Assembly (NCBI RefSeq): GCF_900580865.1
Contig: NZ_UTBZ01000012.1
Span: forward strand, 90,074-154,073
Source of the DNA: Pseudomonas viridiflava
Lineage (GTDB): Bacteria > Pseudomonadota > Gammaproteobacteria > Pseudomonadales > Pseudomonadaceae
Direction of reading: 5' to 3'
Length of the DNA stretch: 64,000 nt
The notes under the pieces were generated by a model. That model saw nothing but the letters and a program-made list of their open reading frames with translations, ran no database searches and was not told the origin of the DNA. This document shows, piece after piece, positions 8,207 through 17,411 of the stretch. Numbering within the stretch: position 1 is the first letter of the stretch; every line of letters begins with the position of its first letter. A program made the translations under genes and the position numbers.

Positions 8207-8569
8207 ATGTTCAAAGTAACGCCCAACCCACCAGAAACCGATCCCGCATCCCCCTACGATTCCCTCTACCCCAAAAAACTCCACGAAGCCGCCGAGCGCG
8301 CGCTCGATCACTATCTCCTTCCCGCCGGCCACATCATGGCCAGCGTCAACGAGCCCGAGCGCATGTACCTCGCCAACCCAAAGTACGACTCGGAATCCCT
8401 GCTGGCCAATGCCAGTGAAACGCTGAGTTCCGCCTCGGAAATGCTCAACAACTTCGCCGCAGTGCTCGACCCCTCGCACCGCAAAACCGCGCTGGGCATT
8501 GCGCAGGTGGTGATGTTGGGGGAGTTGGCGGTGAATCAGGCGTTGGATAACGTTGAGGTGAAGGCGTGA
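8207..8569 (+). CDS. DUF6124 family protein
   Basis: This 120-residue protein has the usual DUF6124 layout: MFKVTPNPPE..., KKLHEAAERALDHYL, a DSESLLANASETLSSASEMLNNFA helix pair and a C-terminal RKTALGIAQVVMLGELAVNQALD. The family is largely confined to Pseudomonas, often in several copies per genome, and has no known function. It is probably a soluble, helical cytoplasmic protein. A GAGG precedes the ATG by a normal distance. The gene follows an unusual structured leader and is closed by a strong terminator at 8616-8644, so it forms a single-gene unit. Confidence 0.8.
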   Translation: MFKVTPNPPETDPASPYDSLYPKKLHEAAERALDHYLLPAGHIMASVNEPERMYLANPKYDSESLLANASETLSSASEMLNNFAAVLDPSHRKTALGIAQVVMLGELAVNQALDNVEVKA

Positions 8570-8615
8570 AGCCTGTCCCACCATGGGCGGGTGAAATGCA
8601 TTTTTGCTGTTAACA

Positions 8616-8644
8616 AAAAGCCGTCACTTCCAAGTGACGGCTTT
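8616..8644. terminator. Bidirectional intrinsic terminator
   Basis: AAAGCCGTCACTT and AAGTGACGGCTTT form a 13-pair stem with a CC loop, A-rich before and T-containing after. It separates the DUF6124 gene from the convergent permease gene and can serve both. Confidence 0.85.
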
Positions 8645-8655
8645 CGCTTGCAGAT

Positions 8656-10071
8656 CTAGCCAAACTGACTCGCCGACTCAACCGCAGATTTCGGCTTCCT
8701 CAACCGCGTCAACTGGTAAGCAATGCCCAACCAAACAAACCACCCCGGCATCACCATCAGTGCAATCCGCGTATCAGGCCGCAACGCCAGCAATCCCAGC
8801 ACAAACCCCAAAAACGCCAACGAAAACCAAGCCATCGGCACGCCGCCGGGCATCTTGTAAGCCGACTTCGCATGCAGATCCGGGCGTTTTTTCCGGTAGG
8901 CGATGTAAGACGCGAGGATGGTCGACCAGGTGAAGATCACCAGAATCGCCGACACGGTGGAGACGATGGTGAACGCGGTCATGACTTCCGGCACGATGAA
9001 CAGCACCAGCACGCCGACCAGCATCAACAGCGTGGTGAACGCCAGGCTCAGCAGCGGCACGCTGTTGCTCGACAGTCGGCGGAATAGGCCGGGCGCGTTG
9101 TCTTGGTTGGCCAGTCCGAACAGCATGCGGCTTGATGAGAACACGCCGCTGTTGGCCGAGGAGGCGGCCGAGGTCAGGACGACGAAGTTGACGATGCCGG
9201 CCGCTGCGGGGAAACCGGCGACGAGGAACAGTTCGACGAAGGGGCTTTTGACCGGGGAAACCTGTTGCCATGAGGTCACGGCAATAATGCAGGTCAGCGC
9301 GAGTACGTAGAACAGGATGATCCGCAGCGGAATCGAGTTGATCGCTTTGGGCAGGGTCTTCTCTGGCGAGCGGGTTTCGGCGGCGGCGGTGCCGATCAGT
9401 TCGGTGCCGGCGAAGGAGAAGATCGCCATTTGAAATCCGGCGAAGAAGCCGAACAAGCCGTTAGGGAACGCCGCCTGTTTGTCCACCAGGTGACTCAGGG
9501 ACGCGGTGACGCCACTGGGCGAGACGAACGAGCTGGCGATCAGCACGGCGCTGACGCCGATCAGGGTCACGACGGCAATGATCTTGATGATCGCGAACCA
9601 GAATTCCACTTCACCGAACAGCCTGACGGTCAGCACGTTGAGGGCGAACAGGGTCGCGAGCATGCCGACGGCGGGTATCCACGCCGGTACGTCGGGGAAC
9701 CAGTACTGGAAGAATCCGCCGACCACGACGGCATCGCCGATCACCGCCACGCTCCAGCTCAGCCAGTACGACCAGCCGAGGAAGAATGCCGCGCGCGGGC
9801 CGAGGTAGGCGCCGGCGAAGTCGGCAAAGGTTTTGAAGTTGAGGTTGGACAGGAGCATTTCGCCCATGGCGCGCATGACGAAAAACACGAACAGGCCGAT
9901 GATCATGTAGATGAGGATGATCGACGTCCCGGAGAGGGCGATGATCTTCCCGGAGCCCATAAACAGGCCGGTACCGATGGCACCGCCCATGGCCATTAAC
10001 TGGATATGACGATTGCTGAGCGTGCGCTGCAGCGCGGGCTGTTCAGGCAGCCCGGAAGGGTTCGATTTCAT
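8656..10071 (-). CDS. APC-family amino-acid permease (CycA/GABA-permease type)
   Basis: The 471-residue protein is an inner-membrane amino-acid:proton symporter of the AAT group of the APC superfamily, with about 12 transmembrane helices. The N-terminus LSNRHIQLMAMGGAIGTGLFMGSGK is the classic substrate-binding first helix, and FFVMRAMGEMLLSNL and FSFAGTELIGTAAAET are also conserved. It most resembles CycA (D-serine, D-alanine, glycine) and GABA permeases; the substrate cannot be fixed from sequence. It lies downstream of, and on the same strand as, the ornithine cyclodeaminase and acetylpolyamine deacetylase family genes, which suggests uptake of a basic or omega-amino acid for that pathway. 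Confidence 0.85.
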   Translation of the reverse strand: MKSNPSGLPEQPALQRTLSNRHIQLMAMGGAIGTGLFMGSGKIIALSGTSIILIYMIIGLFVFFVMRAMGEMLLSNLNFKTFADFAGAYLGPRAAFFLGWSYWLSWSVAVIGDAVVVGGFFQYWFPDVPAWIPAVGMLATLFALNVLTVRLFGEVEFWFAIIKIIAVVTLIGVSAVLIASSFVSPSGVTASLSHLVDKQAAFPNGLFGFFAGFQMAIFSFAGTELIGTAAAETRSPEKTLPKAINSIPLRIILFYVLALTCIIAVTSWQQVSPVKSPFVELFLVAGFPAAAGIVNFVVLTSAASSANSGVFSSSRMLFGLANQDNAPGLFRRLSSNSVPLLSLAFTTLLMLVGVLVLFIVPEVMTAFTIVSTVSAILVIFTWSTILASYIAYRKKRPDLHAKSAYKMPGGVPMAWFSLAFLGFVLGLLALRPDTRIALMVMPGWFVWLGIAYQLTRLRKPKSAVESASQFG

Positions 10072-10198
10072 TGCAAAACCTCTTGATTTTATGTTTTTGA
10101 GTTTTGGCAGAAAGTAGGTGTCGAGCGTTCTTGTTAGAGGTGCAGCGGCTAATCACAAGCTGAATTGCCCCCTGTCGCTTGGGGGCGGTCATGACCGA

Positions 10199-11251
10199 TC
10201 AACTGACGGTGCGCAGACGCGAGGTTTTGGCCGGTTGCGGATCGAGCAACTGGAAGAGGTTTTTGATGTTGGCCGGCGTCGGCACCAGGTGGATGCGCTG
10301 ACCGATTTGCTGTGCCTGCGCCAGGTCTTTCAGGTAGCGCAGAGAGGAAAAGTCTTCCAGAGCAAAGCCTACCGAATCGAACACCGTGACCTGCGCGTCG
10401 TTCTCGCGCCCGGCGACTTCACCCTGCACAATGCGGAAAAACTCGATCACCGGGGAATCGGCTGCGAGTTGCTGAATGTCGCCCTCGATGCGCGTTTGCG
10501 GCTCGAATTCGACGATGACCCGGGCGTTGCGCAGGATGTCGGCGTGCAGCTCGGTTTTACCCGGGCAGTCACCGCCGACCGCGTTGATGTGCATGCCGGG
10601 CTCGATCATCTCCGGCGTCAGAATCGTCGCGTAGGCTTTGTCGGCGGTGACTGTGGTGACGATGTCCGCGCCCTTGACCGCGTCCTTCACCGAGCTGGCC
10701 AGTATCACTTCGATGTCCGGGAACGCCGCGAGGTTGTGTTTCAACTTGAGCGAAGCGTCGCGATCAATATCGAAAATGCGGATTTCGTTGATGCCCAACA
10801 TTTCATGAAAGGCCAGCGCCTGAAATTCACTTTGCGCACCGTTGCCGATCAGGGCCATCGAGGTCGAATCCGGACGAGCCAGCGATTGCGCGACCAACGC
10901 GGAGGTGGCTGCGGTGCGCACGGCGGTGGTCAAGGTCAGTTCGCTGAGTAGCGTCGGATAGCCACTCTGCACATCGGCCAGCAGACCGAAGGCCATGACC
11001 GTGAGCAAATTCTGCTGGCCGTTGTTCGGGTGGCCGTTGACGTATTTGAACGAGTACTGCTGGCCGTCGTCGGTGGGCATCAGCTCGATCACACCGTCTG
11101 CCGAGTGATTGGCCGTGCGCGGCGATTTATCAAACTGCGCCCAGCGTGCGTAATCCGCTTCGATGTAGCCGGCCATTTCGCGGATGGCGCGGCGGATACC
11201 GACTTGGGTGAACAGGCGTGCAGCGTCATCGACATCAATAAAAAGCGTCAT
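10199..11251 (-). CDS. Ornithine cyclodeaminase / mu-crystallin family protein
   Basis: This NAD(P)-dependent family includes ornithine cyclodeaminase (ornithine to proline plus ammonia) and related imine or amino-acid dehydrogenases. The 350-residue product has YSFKYVNGHPNN (substrate site), the Rossmann motif MALIGNGAQSEFQALAF, IVTTVTADK and INAVGGDCPGKTELH with the conserved catalytic-region Asp. I chose the ATG at 11251, which has GGAG nine bases upstream; an upstream in-frame start at 11275 would add eight residues. It is flanked by the permease and the deacetylase genes on the same strand, so a small catabolic operon is likely, controlled by the divergent Lrp-type gene. Confidence 0.85.
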   Translation of the reverse strand: MTLFIDVDDAARLFTQVGIRRAIREMAGYIEADYARWAQFDKSPRTANHSADGVIELMPTDDGQQYSFKYVNGHPNNGQQNLLTVMAFGLLADVQSGYPTLLSELTLTTAVRTAATSALVAQSLARPDSTSMALIGNGAQSEFQALAFHEMLGINEIRIFDIDRDASLKLKHNLAAFPDIEVILASSVKDAVKGADIVTTVTADKAYATILTPEMIEPGMHINAVGGDCPGKTELHADILRNARVIVEFEPQTRIEGDIQQLAADSPVIEFFRIVQGEVAGRENDAQVTVFDSVGFALEDFSSLRYLKDLAQAQQIGQRIHLVPTPANIKNLFQLLDPQPAKTSRLRTVS

Positions 11252-11301
11252 GGTCTTATTCTCCGATCCAGTCATTGAAAAGTTGTAGAGCGGCGGGCGG
11301 C

Positions 11302-12336
11302 TCAGCTGCGTTTGCTCTCGAAACCGTGCAGCACGTTGACGGCGTTGATGCCGATTTCATCGACCATGTAGCCGCCCTCCATGACGAACAGGGTCGGGCA
11401 GCCGACGCTGGCGATCAGTTCACCGATGCCGATGAAGTCATCGCTTTCCAGCAGGAAGTGGCTGATGGGATCGTCCTTGAACGTGTCGACACCGAGGGAA
11501 ATCACCAGCACTTCAGGGGCGAACTGCTGGAGCTTTTTGCAGGCGTGGAGCAGGGCGTTGCGGTAGCTCTCCCAGGTGGTGTTTTTCGGCAGGGGATAGT
11601 TGAGGTTGTACCCCTCGCCGACACCCGCGCCGACTTCATGGCTGTACCCGGAGAAGTACGGATAGGACACCGCCGGTTCACCGTGCAACGACACGAACAT
11701 GACGTCGCTGCGCTGGTAAAAAATGTTCTGCGTGCCGTTGCCGTGATGGAAGTCGACATCCAGCACCGCGACGCGTTTGGCGCCCTGAGTGATGGCTTGT
11801 TGCGCGGCAATGGCGGCGTTGTTGAGGTAGCAATAACCGCCCATGTATTCGCGCGCGGCGTGATGGCCGGGCGGGCGGCACAAGGCGAAGGCACTGTCGT
11901 GGCCTTCATCGAGCAGGGCCAGGCCAGTGAGGGCGATGTCGGCGCTGGTTTTCACTGCTTGCCAGGTCGTCGCGGTGATCGGCGAGCCGGCATCCATGGC
12001 ATAGAAGCCGAGCTTGCCGTCGATGAACGTCGGCACCTCTTCGCCGGCCAGATCGCGTACCGGCCAGACCAGTGGCAAGGCGTCGTGGGTGCGACCGGTT
12101 GCGCGCCATTCGGCCCAGGCATTTTCGAGAAAACTGACGTAGCGCTCGCTGTGTGCGTTGACGTAGCACGAGCGATCAAACGCGCGTGGTTCAACGATCT
12201 GCCCGAGGCCGACCTGTTTGACGCGGTTGTGCACGGTGTCGGCCCGACTCGGTTGTTCGAACGACGGTTTGAGCACGCCGTCTTTCAATTCGGTGCCGTG
12301 GTGCAAACGGTGGGAATCACTGAAAACTGTAAACAT
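11302..12336 (-). CDS. Histone-deacetylase family acetylpolyamine amidohydrolase
   Basis: This zinc amidohydrolase of the HDAC/AphA family probably removes acetyl groups from acetylated polyamines or related amides in the cytoplasm. The 344-residue protein carries the family signatures CRPPGHHAAREYMGGYCYLNNAA (catalytic His pair), VLDVDFHHGNGTQ (zinc Asp and His), and SLGVDTFKDDP (second zinc Asp), and ends with MEGGYMVDEIG. The start MFTVFSDSHRLHHG at 12336 matches the usual AphA N-terminus (GGA eight bases upstream); an ATG three codons earlier is also possible. It is likely the first gene of the catabolic operon and lies about 120 bases from the divergent Lrp-type regulator. Confidence 0.88.
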   Translation of the reverse strand: MFTVFSDSHRLHHGTELKDGVLKPSFEQPSRADTVHNRVKQVGLGQIVEPRAFDRSCYVNAHSERYVSFLENAWAEWRATGRTHDALPLVWPVRDLAGEEVPTFIDGKLGFYAMDAGSPITATTWQAVKTSADIALTGLALLDEGHDSAFALCRPPGHHAAREYMGGYCYLNNAAIAAQQAITQGAKRVAVLDVDFHHGNGTQNIFYQRSDVMFVSLHGEPAVSYPYFSGYSHEVGAGVGEGYNLNYPLPKNTTWESYRNALLHACKKLQQFAPEVLVISLGVDTFKDDPISHFLLESDDFIGIGELIASVGCPTLFVMEGGYMVDEIGINAVNVLHGFESKRS

Positions 12337-12455
12337 TCTGCGCATCCGTTATTGTTAGCCAGTGCAAATATTCTGTTCTGGCTTGGCTGCGCTTTCTTTG
12401 CTTTGTGTTCGTGGTTTTGCGGATTATTCGGGCGTTTTTACTCAGGAATGGCGTC

Positions 12456-12956
12456 ATGCAGAAAAAAATATCCAAACGCATCAGCCTCGACGAGACCGAC
12501 CTGGCTATTCTCGAGTTGTTGCAGGAAGACGCCAGTATTTCCAACGCTGAACTCAGTGAGCGGCTGTCGCTGAGCCTTACGCCGTGCTGGCGGCGGCGCA
12601 AGCGCATGGAGGAGGCCGGAGTGATCAAGGGCTATCAGGCCAACCTCGATCGGCGAATGCTCGGGCTGGATATCATGGCGTTCGTGCACATTCGTTTTTC
12701 CACCCACGCCGACCACGCGCCGGACGCCTTCGAGGCGGTGATTGCGCAATTGCCGCAGGTGGTGGCCTGCCACAAGATCACCGGCGATGCAGATTATGTG
12801 TTGCAGGTGTTGGCGGAGGATCTTGATAGCTACAGCGACTTCATTGAGCAGGTGCTCAGGCGTCAGGTGGGGATTGCCTCGATTCAGTCCAGCCTGGCGT
12901 TGCGCGAGGTCAAGACTGGGAGCCGTATTGCGATCCCTAAACCGGTAAAGGATTGA
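12456..12956 (+). CDS. Lrp/AsnC-family transcriptional regulator
   Basis: The 166-residue protein has an N-terminal winged helix-turn-helix (LDETDLAILELLQEDASISNAELSERL...) and a C-terminal RAM ligand-sensing domain (FVHIRF..., VVACHKITGDADYVLQV). An AGGA box precedes the ATG at 12456. It is transcribed away from the deacetylase/cyclodeaminase/permease operon, so it is the natural candidate to sense the amino acid or amine used there. Lrp-type regulators bind as octamers or dimers of dimers to divergent promoter regions, which fits the 119-base gap. The effector is unknown. Confidence 0.88.
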   Translation: MQKKISKRISLDETDLAILELLQEDASISNAELSERLSLSLTPCWRRRKRMEEAGVIKGYQANLDRRMLGLDIMAFVHIRFSTHADHAPDAFEAVIAQLPQVVACHKITGDADYVLQVLAEDLDSYSDFIEQVLRRQVGIASIQSSLALREVKTGSRIAIPKPVKD

Positions 12957-12969
12957 GGGGGCAGGCTTC

Positions 12970-13635
12970 TCAGGTGCCAAAATTAAACGCGATGGATATC
13001 CGTGGCCTTTTCCCTTCAAAGCGTCTTACCGAATGCATCAGCCATGAGGGGAACATGATGAACGTTCCGCTCCTGGCGGCGCAGACCGTGCTGAAACCGG
13101 CAGTCAGGCAGTCCTCGACTCTCATGCGCAGGGCCGGGTTGTAGGTCGAGGCGACCATGCCGCGTGGGTCGATGAATTCCAGGTCTCCGTCTACGGTCGG
13201 GTCGTCTTCTCGTCCGCCGGCATCGACCCAGTAAACACCGGACCAGAACGCGCCGGGGTGGCCATGCAGTGAGTTGCTGTGGCCCGCTTCATTTACGTTG
13301 ACCCAGGCGTTGATCTTCCATTCGAAGTGCGGCTCGGTCAGCCCGTATTGGTCGCTATGTACAGCGGTGAGTTGGCCGGCGAATGCCTTGGCAAATTCAA
13401 CCAGCGCTGCGCAGGCGTCTCCTTCCCAATGTGCGAAGTCATTGGCGGACTGCCAACCGCCGTCGTTGCTGCGCTGTGTACCGTTGCGATCTTGAACCAT
13501 GCGCGTGGTGACGATGGCTTTCAACTCCGCATTGAGTTTTTCTGCACCCGGGTACTGGACACTCGCCAATGGGGTTGCGAACAGTCGTCGAATTTTTATC
13601 AGTTCTGGATCGACCAGTTGGATGCCCGACTGCAT
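12970..13635 (-). CDS. 2OG-Fe(II) oxygenase family protein
   Basis: The 221-residue product fits the small TIGR02466-type putative 2-oxoglutarate/Fe(II) oxygenases: N-terminal LFATPLASVQYPG, central SNSLHGHPGAFWSGVYWVDAGG with the metal His, GDLEFIDPRG, and C-terminal TFIMFPSWLMHSVRRF..RPRISIAFNFGT with the distal His and the Arg that would bind 2-oxoglutarate. The substrate is unknown. AAGGAA lies about 12 bases upstream of the ATG. It is convergent with the Lrp gene and does not obviously belong to that pathway. Confidence 0.75.
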   Translation of the reverse strand: MQSGIQLVDPELIKIRRLFATPLASVQYPGAEKLNAELKAIVTTRMVQDRNGTQRSNDGGWQSANDFAHWEGDACAALVEFAKAFAGQLTAVHSDQYGLTEPHFEWKINAWVNVNEAGHSNSLHGHPGAFWSGVYWVDAGGREDDPTVDGDLEFIDPRGMVASTYNPALRMRVEDCLTAGFSTVCAARSGTFIMFPSWLMHSVRRFEGKRPRISIAFNFGT

Positions 13636-14030
13636 TTGACGTTTGATTCCTTTCGGTGAGTTGCAATAACGATACCGAACGAAAAAATCAGTTGATGTAA
13701 ACCTTTGTTAAACCTGACGTAGTTATTGTAAATGTCCGGTTTAACGCGTAAATCAGCCCCCCTCCATGGCAAACGGCTTAGCCGTTGCCACGGAGGGGTT
13801 GTTAGCGTTGAGCAAAGCAGCCGAGAAGAGGGTGAGTAAATGGACTTGGTGATGGCTATTTAGTAGCATTTCGTGCCTTTACTCAGGAGTCGCCGCACAA
13901 TGGAAGCTACATAGCCCCAAGCTTGGTACAACACACGACCGCTAAATAAGCCCCTCTGCATTGCCCGTAGCGCCCTGTTGGCTGAATAGGCCGGGTGCTT
14001 GATTGTCAGCTATTTACGTAAAGAGAATTT
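13636..14030. other. Intergenic region with a large hairpin
   Basis: This 395-base gap separates two divergent genes. Besides the long inverted repeat at 13757-13798 it shows no coding frame. The last 40 bases before 14031 are AT-rich and carry AAAGAGAA, which probably serves as the ribosome-binding site of the signal peptidase gene. Confidence 0.5.
13757..13798. repeat. Long inverted repeat
   Basis: CCCCTCCATGGCAAACGGC and GCCGTTGCCACGGAGGGG flank a TTA loop, an almost perfect stem of about 18 pairs with one bulge. There is no T tract after it, so it is not a standard terminator. It could be a solo palindromic element or a relic of a mobile sequence. Confidence 0.6.
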
Positions 14031-14828
14031 ATGTCTGCTCCTGATAAGCCGAAGCTGCCGCTGCAAGCATTTGTGATGTCGTGCCTGGTGGCCGGCTGGG
14101 GTCTGGTGTATGCCGGTCAGGTGAAGTGGGCGGTGCGTGTTGCCGCTTTGCTCTATCTGGGTGTGATTTTACTCGGTGTCTGCGGGGTGCCTGCCACGCC
14201 AGTGGGCCTGTATGTCTTCGCTACCTTTATCGTTCTGGTGAAACTCGGTTCGGCCACGGCAGCTGCGATATCGGTGCGCAAAAACGACCGTCCGATGGCG
14301 AGTCCAGGTACCCGTTTTCACGTGCTTTACGTGGTGGCGCTGGTCGTCCTCACGCTGGTGCTTTTGGGACCACTACGAGGCCCGACGCTGGGGTTCAAGA
14401 CTTACTTCATCCCCTCTGGCTCCATGGTTCCGACCCTTTCGATCGGTGACTATATCGTGACCCAAATGCGCATCGACGCGCCGCAGGTGGGCGACATTGT
14501 GACTTATCGCTACAACGGCACGGAGGCTGTCAAACGTGTGGCGGCTGTGGGTGGCGATACCTTGTCGATTGTTGACGGTAAGGTCATTCGCAACGGTGAA
14601 AACATGGGGCTGTTCTTTGCGCCGCCAGAGCGAGTGAAGGATCCTCGTTATCTGCAGACGCCGCAGACGGTGATCGAGAAAGATCACGTATATCTGCTCG
14701 GCGATAACCGCGACAGCAGTAACGACAGTCGCTTTATGGGCCAGGTCGCACTTGAAGAGATTACCGGTAAAGTCACCGGTATCTGGTTCTCAAAGGATCG
14801 GTCGCGGATAGGTAGCGTTGTTCATTGA
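14031..14828 (+). CDS. Accessory signal peptidase I
   Basis: This 265-residue membrane protease belongs to the S26 family, which cuts signal peptides from exported proteins at the outer face of the inner membrane. Several hydrophobic helices fill the first 115 residues. The catalytic Ser131 is in PSGSMVPTL and the general-base Lys168 is in EAVKRVAAVGGD; the conserved GDNRDSSNDSR box lies near residue 225. This is not the usual rnc-linked lepB, so it is probably a second copy with a special client. It precedes the acyltransferase group and could process envelope proteins made nearby, though no client is evident. Confidence 0.85.
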   Translation: MSAPDKPKLPLQAFVMSCLVAGWGLVYAGQVKWAVRVAALLYLGVILLGVCGVPATPVGLYVFATFIVLVKLGSATAAAISVRKNDRPMASPGTRFHVLYVVALVVLTLVLLGPLRGPTLGFKTYFIPSGSMVPTLSIGDYIVTQMRIDAPQVGDIVTYRYNGTEAVKRVAAVGGDTLSIVDGKVIRNGENMGLFFAPPERVKDPRYLQTPQTVIEKDHVYLLGDNRDSSNDSRFMGQVALEEITGKVTGIWFSKDRSRIGSVVH

Positions 14829-15254
14829 GTTACCCCGGCCGTGACGTACTTCGAGAGACGCCACGACTTCTGGTCGTTGTGCTCCTCTCAGCGGCTAACG
14901 CGGATCGCGCTTGGCGGGGGGGGCGCGATCGGGGCCTGACACAAAAACAGTAACGACCCGTTCAATCACAGCCCAGAAGAAGGGCCGTGCGTGTCAGATT
15001 GATAGATAAAGTTTCGGGCTTAGGCCTTTTGTTTTACACCATGGTAAAGTCGCGCGGGGATCTGGCGTGCCAACGCTGGGTTGAGGGGGCTGATCGCAAT
15101 CCCGATGGATGTATCCGTGAGTTTTTCATGAAAAACTCAGCGCGAGATTTTGTCGATATTCAGCTAAGCGCATAGAGTTGTTTACACAAGCAAGACGTTT
15201 GAGTGGCTCTGTTTGCCATCTCTGTTTTGCTATAAAAATTAAGGTACTGCAGTA
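14829..15254. other. Intergenic region with a 22-base palindrome
   Basis: This 426-base gap precedes the large acyltransferase gene. It contains a perfect palindrome at 15118-15139. A 62-codon frame at 14987-15175 has neither a convincing start signal nor recognisable protein features, so I do not call it. Confidence 0.5.
15118..15139. repeat. Perfect 22-base palindrome
   Basis: TGAGTTTTTCA and its exact inverse complement TGAAAAACTCA abut at 15128/15129. It lies 116 bases upstream of the acyltransferase start. A site for a dimeric regulator is possible; the AT-rich centre makes a terminator unlikely. Confidence 0.6.
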
Positions 15255-17228
15255 ATGTCTGGCAAGGGTGCATACAGTTCCAATCACGTGGGGTATCGTC
15301 CCGACATAGATGGGTTGAGAGCAATTGCTGTTCTCGGTGTCTTGCTTTATCACGCATTTCCTGATGTTTTAACCGGCGGGTTCATCGGTGTTGATGTTTT
15401 CTTTGTTATTTCCGGTTTTATTATTTCCAGCAATCTTTATAAGGGAATGGAAACCAATAGTTTCAGTTTTCTGGATTTCTACACCAGGCGTGTAAGGCGA
15501 ATTTTCCCTGCGCTGATACTGGTGCTTTCTTCCGTCTTGCTTTTTGGCTGGTTTGCTCTTTTTCCAAACGAGTACGCAGCGCTTGGGAAGCATGCTGCAT
15601 TCGGCGCTGGATTTACTGCGAATTTTGGCTATCTCGGAGAGAGCGGTTACTTTGACGTCAGTGCAATAACCAAGCCTTTACTACACCTCTGGTCGCTGGG
15701 GATCGAAGAGCAGTTTTATTTGGTCTGGCCGATATTTCTGATTCTTGCATGGCGGATCAGATTGAACCTGTTTGTCGGTTTATTCGTGCTCGTCGGATTG
15801 TCTTTTGCAGCGTCCATCTATCTGATTGGCATTGATCAGATGTCTGCTTTCTATCTGCCTTACTCGCGATTCTGGGAATTGATGCTCGGTGCGCTGATCG
15901 CCGCCTGGGCTCACTTCCATCCAGCCAGATTAGTCGGTTTCAACAGTCAAAAAGTACTGGGTATGCTCATGGCGGATATATTATCCATCCTAGGGCTGGC
16001 CTGTATCTCGCTGGGGTACATATTCGCTAAGGAAGACATTGATTTTCCTGGGTACTGGGCGCTTTTGCCGACGGTAGGCTGCGGTCTGGTTATCGTTGCT
16101 GGAGTAACCTCGTGGCTGAACAGAAATATCCTGGCCAACAGATTCTTCGTAATCATCGGCTTGATCAGCTTTCCGCTCTATCTATGGCATTGGCCGTTGC
16201 TGTCCTATGCACATGTGATAGAGGGCGCAACGCCTTCGGCTGCGCTCAGAGGTTTCTTGGCGATCGCTGCCATCGTGCTGGCATGGGTGACCTTCCGTTT
16301 CGTCGAACGCCCATTGCGCTACGGCGCCGGGCATTACAAGACCTGGGGCCTGATGGTCGCCATGATCTGCGTGGGCGGTTTCGGTTGGATGACATTCAAT
16401 TCCGGCGGATATCCCACGCGTGCAGCCGTAACGATTCAACAAGAAACCAACGCGTTGCTGGTAGGACCGACTTGGAAGTACACCAAGAATGACCTCTGTG
16501 TTTCGCTCTATCCTGATACCTTTCGTTATTTTTGCTCTCAAGAGAAAAATGAATCACCCACGCTGATTCTTATCGGTAACAGTTACGCCAATCACCTGTA
16601 TGGTGGATTGGTCGAGGATAAGCGTTTCGCGCACCATAATGTGTTGTCATATGGTTCATGTCAGCCGGGTGGGTATCTGATTGATTGCGATATGCAGGAG
16701 AAAATAGTCGCGGATCACCCGACGATTAAATATGCAATTATCAGTTCGCTGTGGCCAAGGCTTGATGAGCAGGGGCGCGAAGTCGATATGGTCAAGGGCC
16801 AGCCGCTTTACGAGTTAAACATGGCTGCGGCATATGAGAAGTTTCTCAATGACAAAATATCCTTCCTTAGAAAACATGCTGTGCAAACGGTTATATTCAG
16901 TCCAAAGCCGGAGGTGACTTATGACCCGCGCACGTGTTTCACTCGTCCTTTTGCTTCTGCTGCAAACGACTGTATTGTAAAGAAGGCTGAAGTCGACAAG
17001 CAGCAGGCGGGTATCAACGAAGTCATTCGACGTGTTAAAGAGAAGAATCCGGATGTGTTGGTTTTTGATCAGAACGAGTTGTTTTGCAACGGTTCTGAGT
17101 GCAGTTTGATTGAGGATGGGTTGCCTCTGTTAAGGGACTATCGTCATTATTCCGAGTTCGGCAGTCGGCAGATTATCAGCCGGTTTGCCGATTGGGCAAA
17201 AACCAATATGCCCGGCATTCTTGAATAG
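15255..17228 (+). CDS. OafA-type membrane acyltransferase with SGNH-like C-terminal domain
   Basis: This 657-residue protein probably acetylates a surface polysaccharide such as O antigen. The N-terminal half is an acyltransferase-3 domain: GYRPDIDGLRAIAVLGVLLYHA, FIGVDVFFVISGFI, RRVRRIFPALI and LLHLWSLGIEEQFYLVWP, with about ten transmembrane helices to residue 380. The periplasmic C-terminal part has an SGNH/GDSL-like layout: LILIGNSYANHL as block I (Gly-Asn-Ser rather than Gly-Asp-Ser) and DYRHYSEFGSR as the late Asp/His block. It is a single-gene unit closed by the terminator at 17248-17280. Two more acyltransferases follow on the other strand. Confidence 0.85.
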   Translation: MSGKGAYSSNHVGYRPDIDGLRAIAVLGVLLYHAFPDVLTGGFIGVDVFFVISGFIISSNLYKGMETNSFSFLDFYTRRVRRIFPALILVLSSVLLFGWFALFPNEYAALGKHAAFGAGFTANFGYLGESGYFDVSAITKPLLHLWSLGIEEQFYLVWPIFLILAWRIRLNLFVGLFVLVGLSFAASIYLIGIDQMSAFYLPYSRFWELMLGALIAAWAHFHPARLVGFNSQKVLGMLMADILSILGLACISLGYIFAKEDIDFPGYWALLPTVGCGLVIVAGVTSWLNRNILANRFFVIIGLISFPLYLWHWPLLSYAHVIEGATPSAALRGFLAIAAIVLAWVTFRFVERPLRYGAGHYKTWGLMVAMICVGGFGWMTFNSGGYPTRAAVTIQQETNALLVGPTWKYTKNDLCVSLYPDTFRYFCSQEKNESPTLILIGNSYANHLYGGLVEDKRFAHHNVLSYGSCQPGGYLIDCDMQEKIVADHPTIKYAIISSLWPRLDEQGREVDMVKGQPLYELNMAAAYEKFLNDKISFLRKHAVQTVIFSPKPEVTYDPRTCFTRPFASAANDCIVKKAEVDKQQAGINEVIRRVKEKNPDVLVFDQNELFCNGSECSLIEDGLPLLRDYRHYSEFGSRQIISRFADWAKTNMPGILE

Positions 17229-17247
17229 TGCTTGTTAAGCTGGCAGC

Positions 17248-17280
17248 AAAAAAAGCCCGACTCGATGTCGGGCTTTTTTA
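17248..17280. terminator. Intrinsic terminator
   Basis: AAAAAAAGCCCGAC and GTCGGGCTTTTTT form a strong stem with a TCGAT loop and a T run, 20 bases after the acyltransferase stop. Confidence 0.9.
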
Positions 17281-17411
17281 TGCTTTGATGATATGGAACG
17301 TTTCGTCTGGATCCTGTGTTAAAGCTGGGCGGCGAAATCTGGCTGTGCCGGGAGAAATCCTTACAGGCCGCCCTCGAATAGTCCCGGCGTCTCTCAGCCA
17401 CCGGAAAACAC

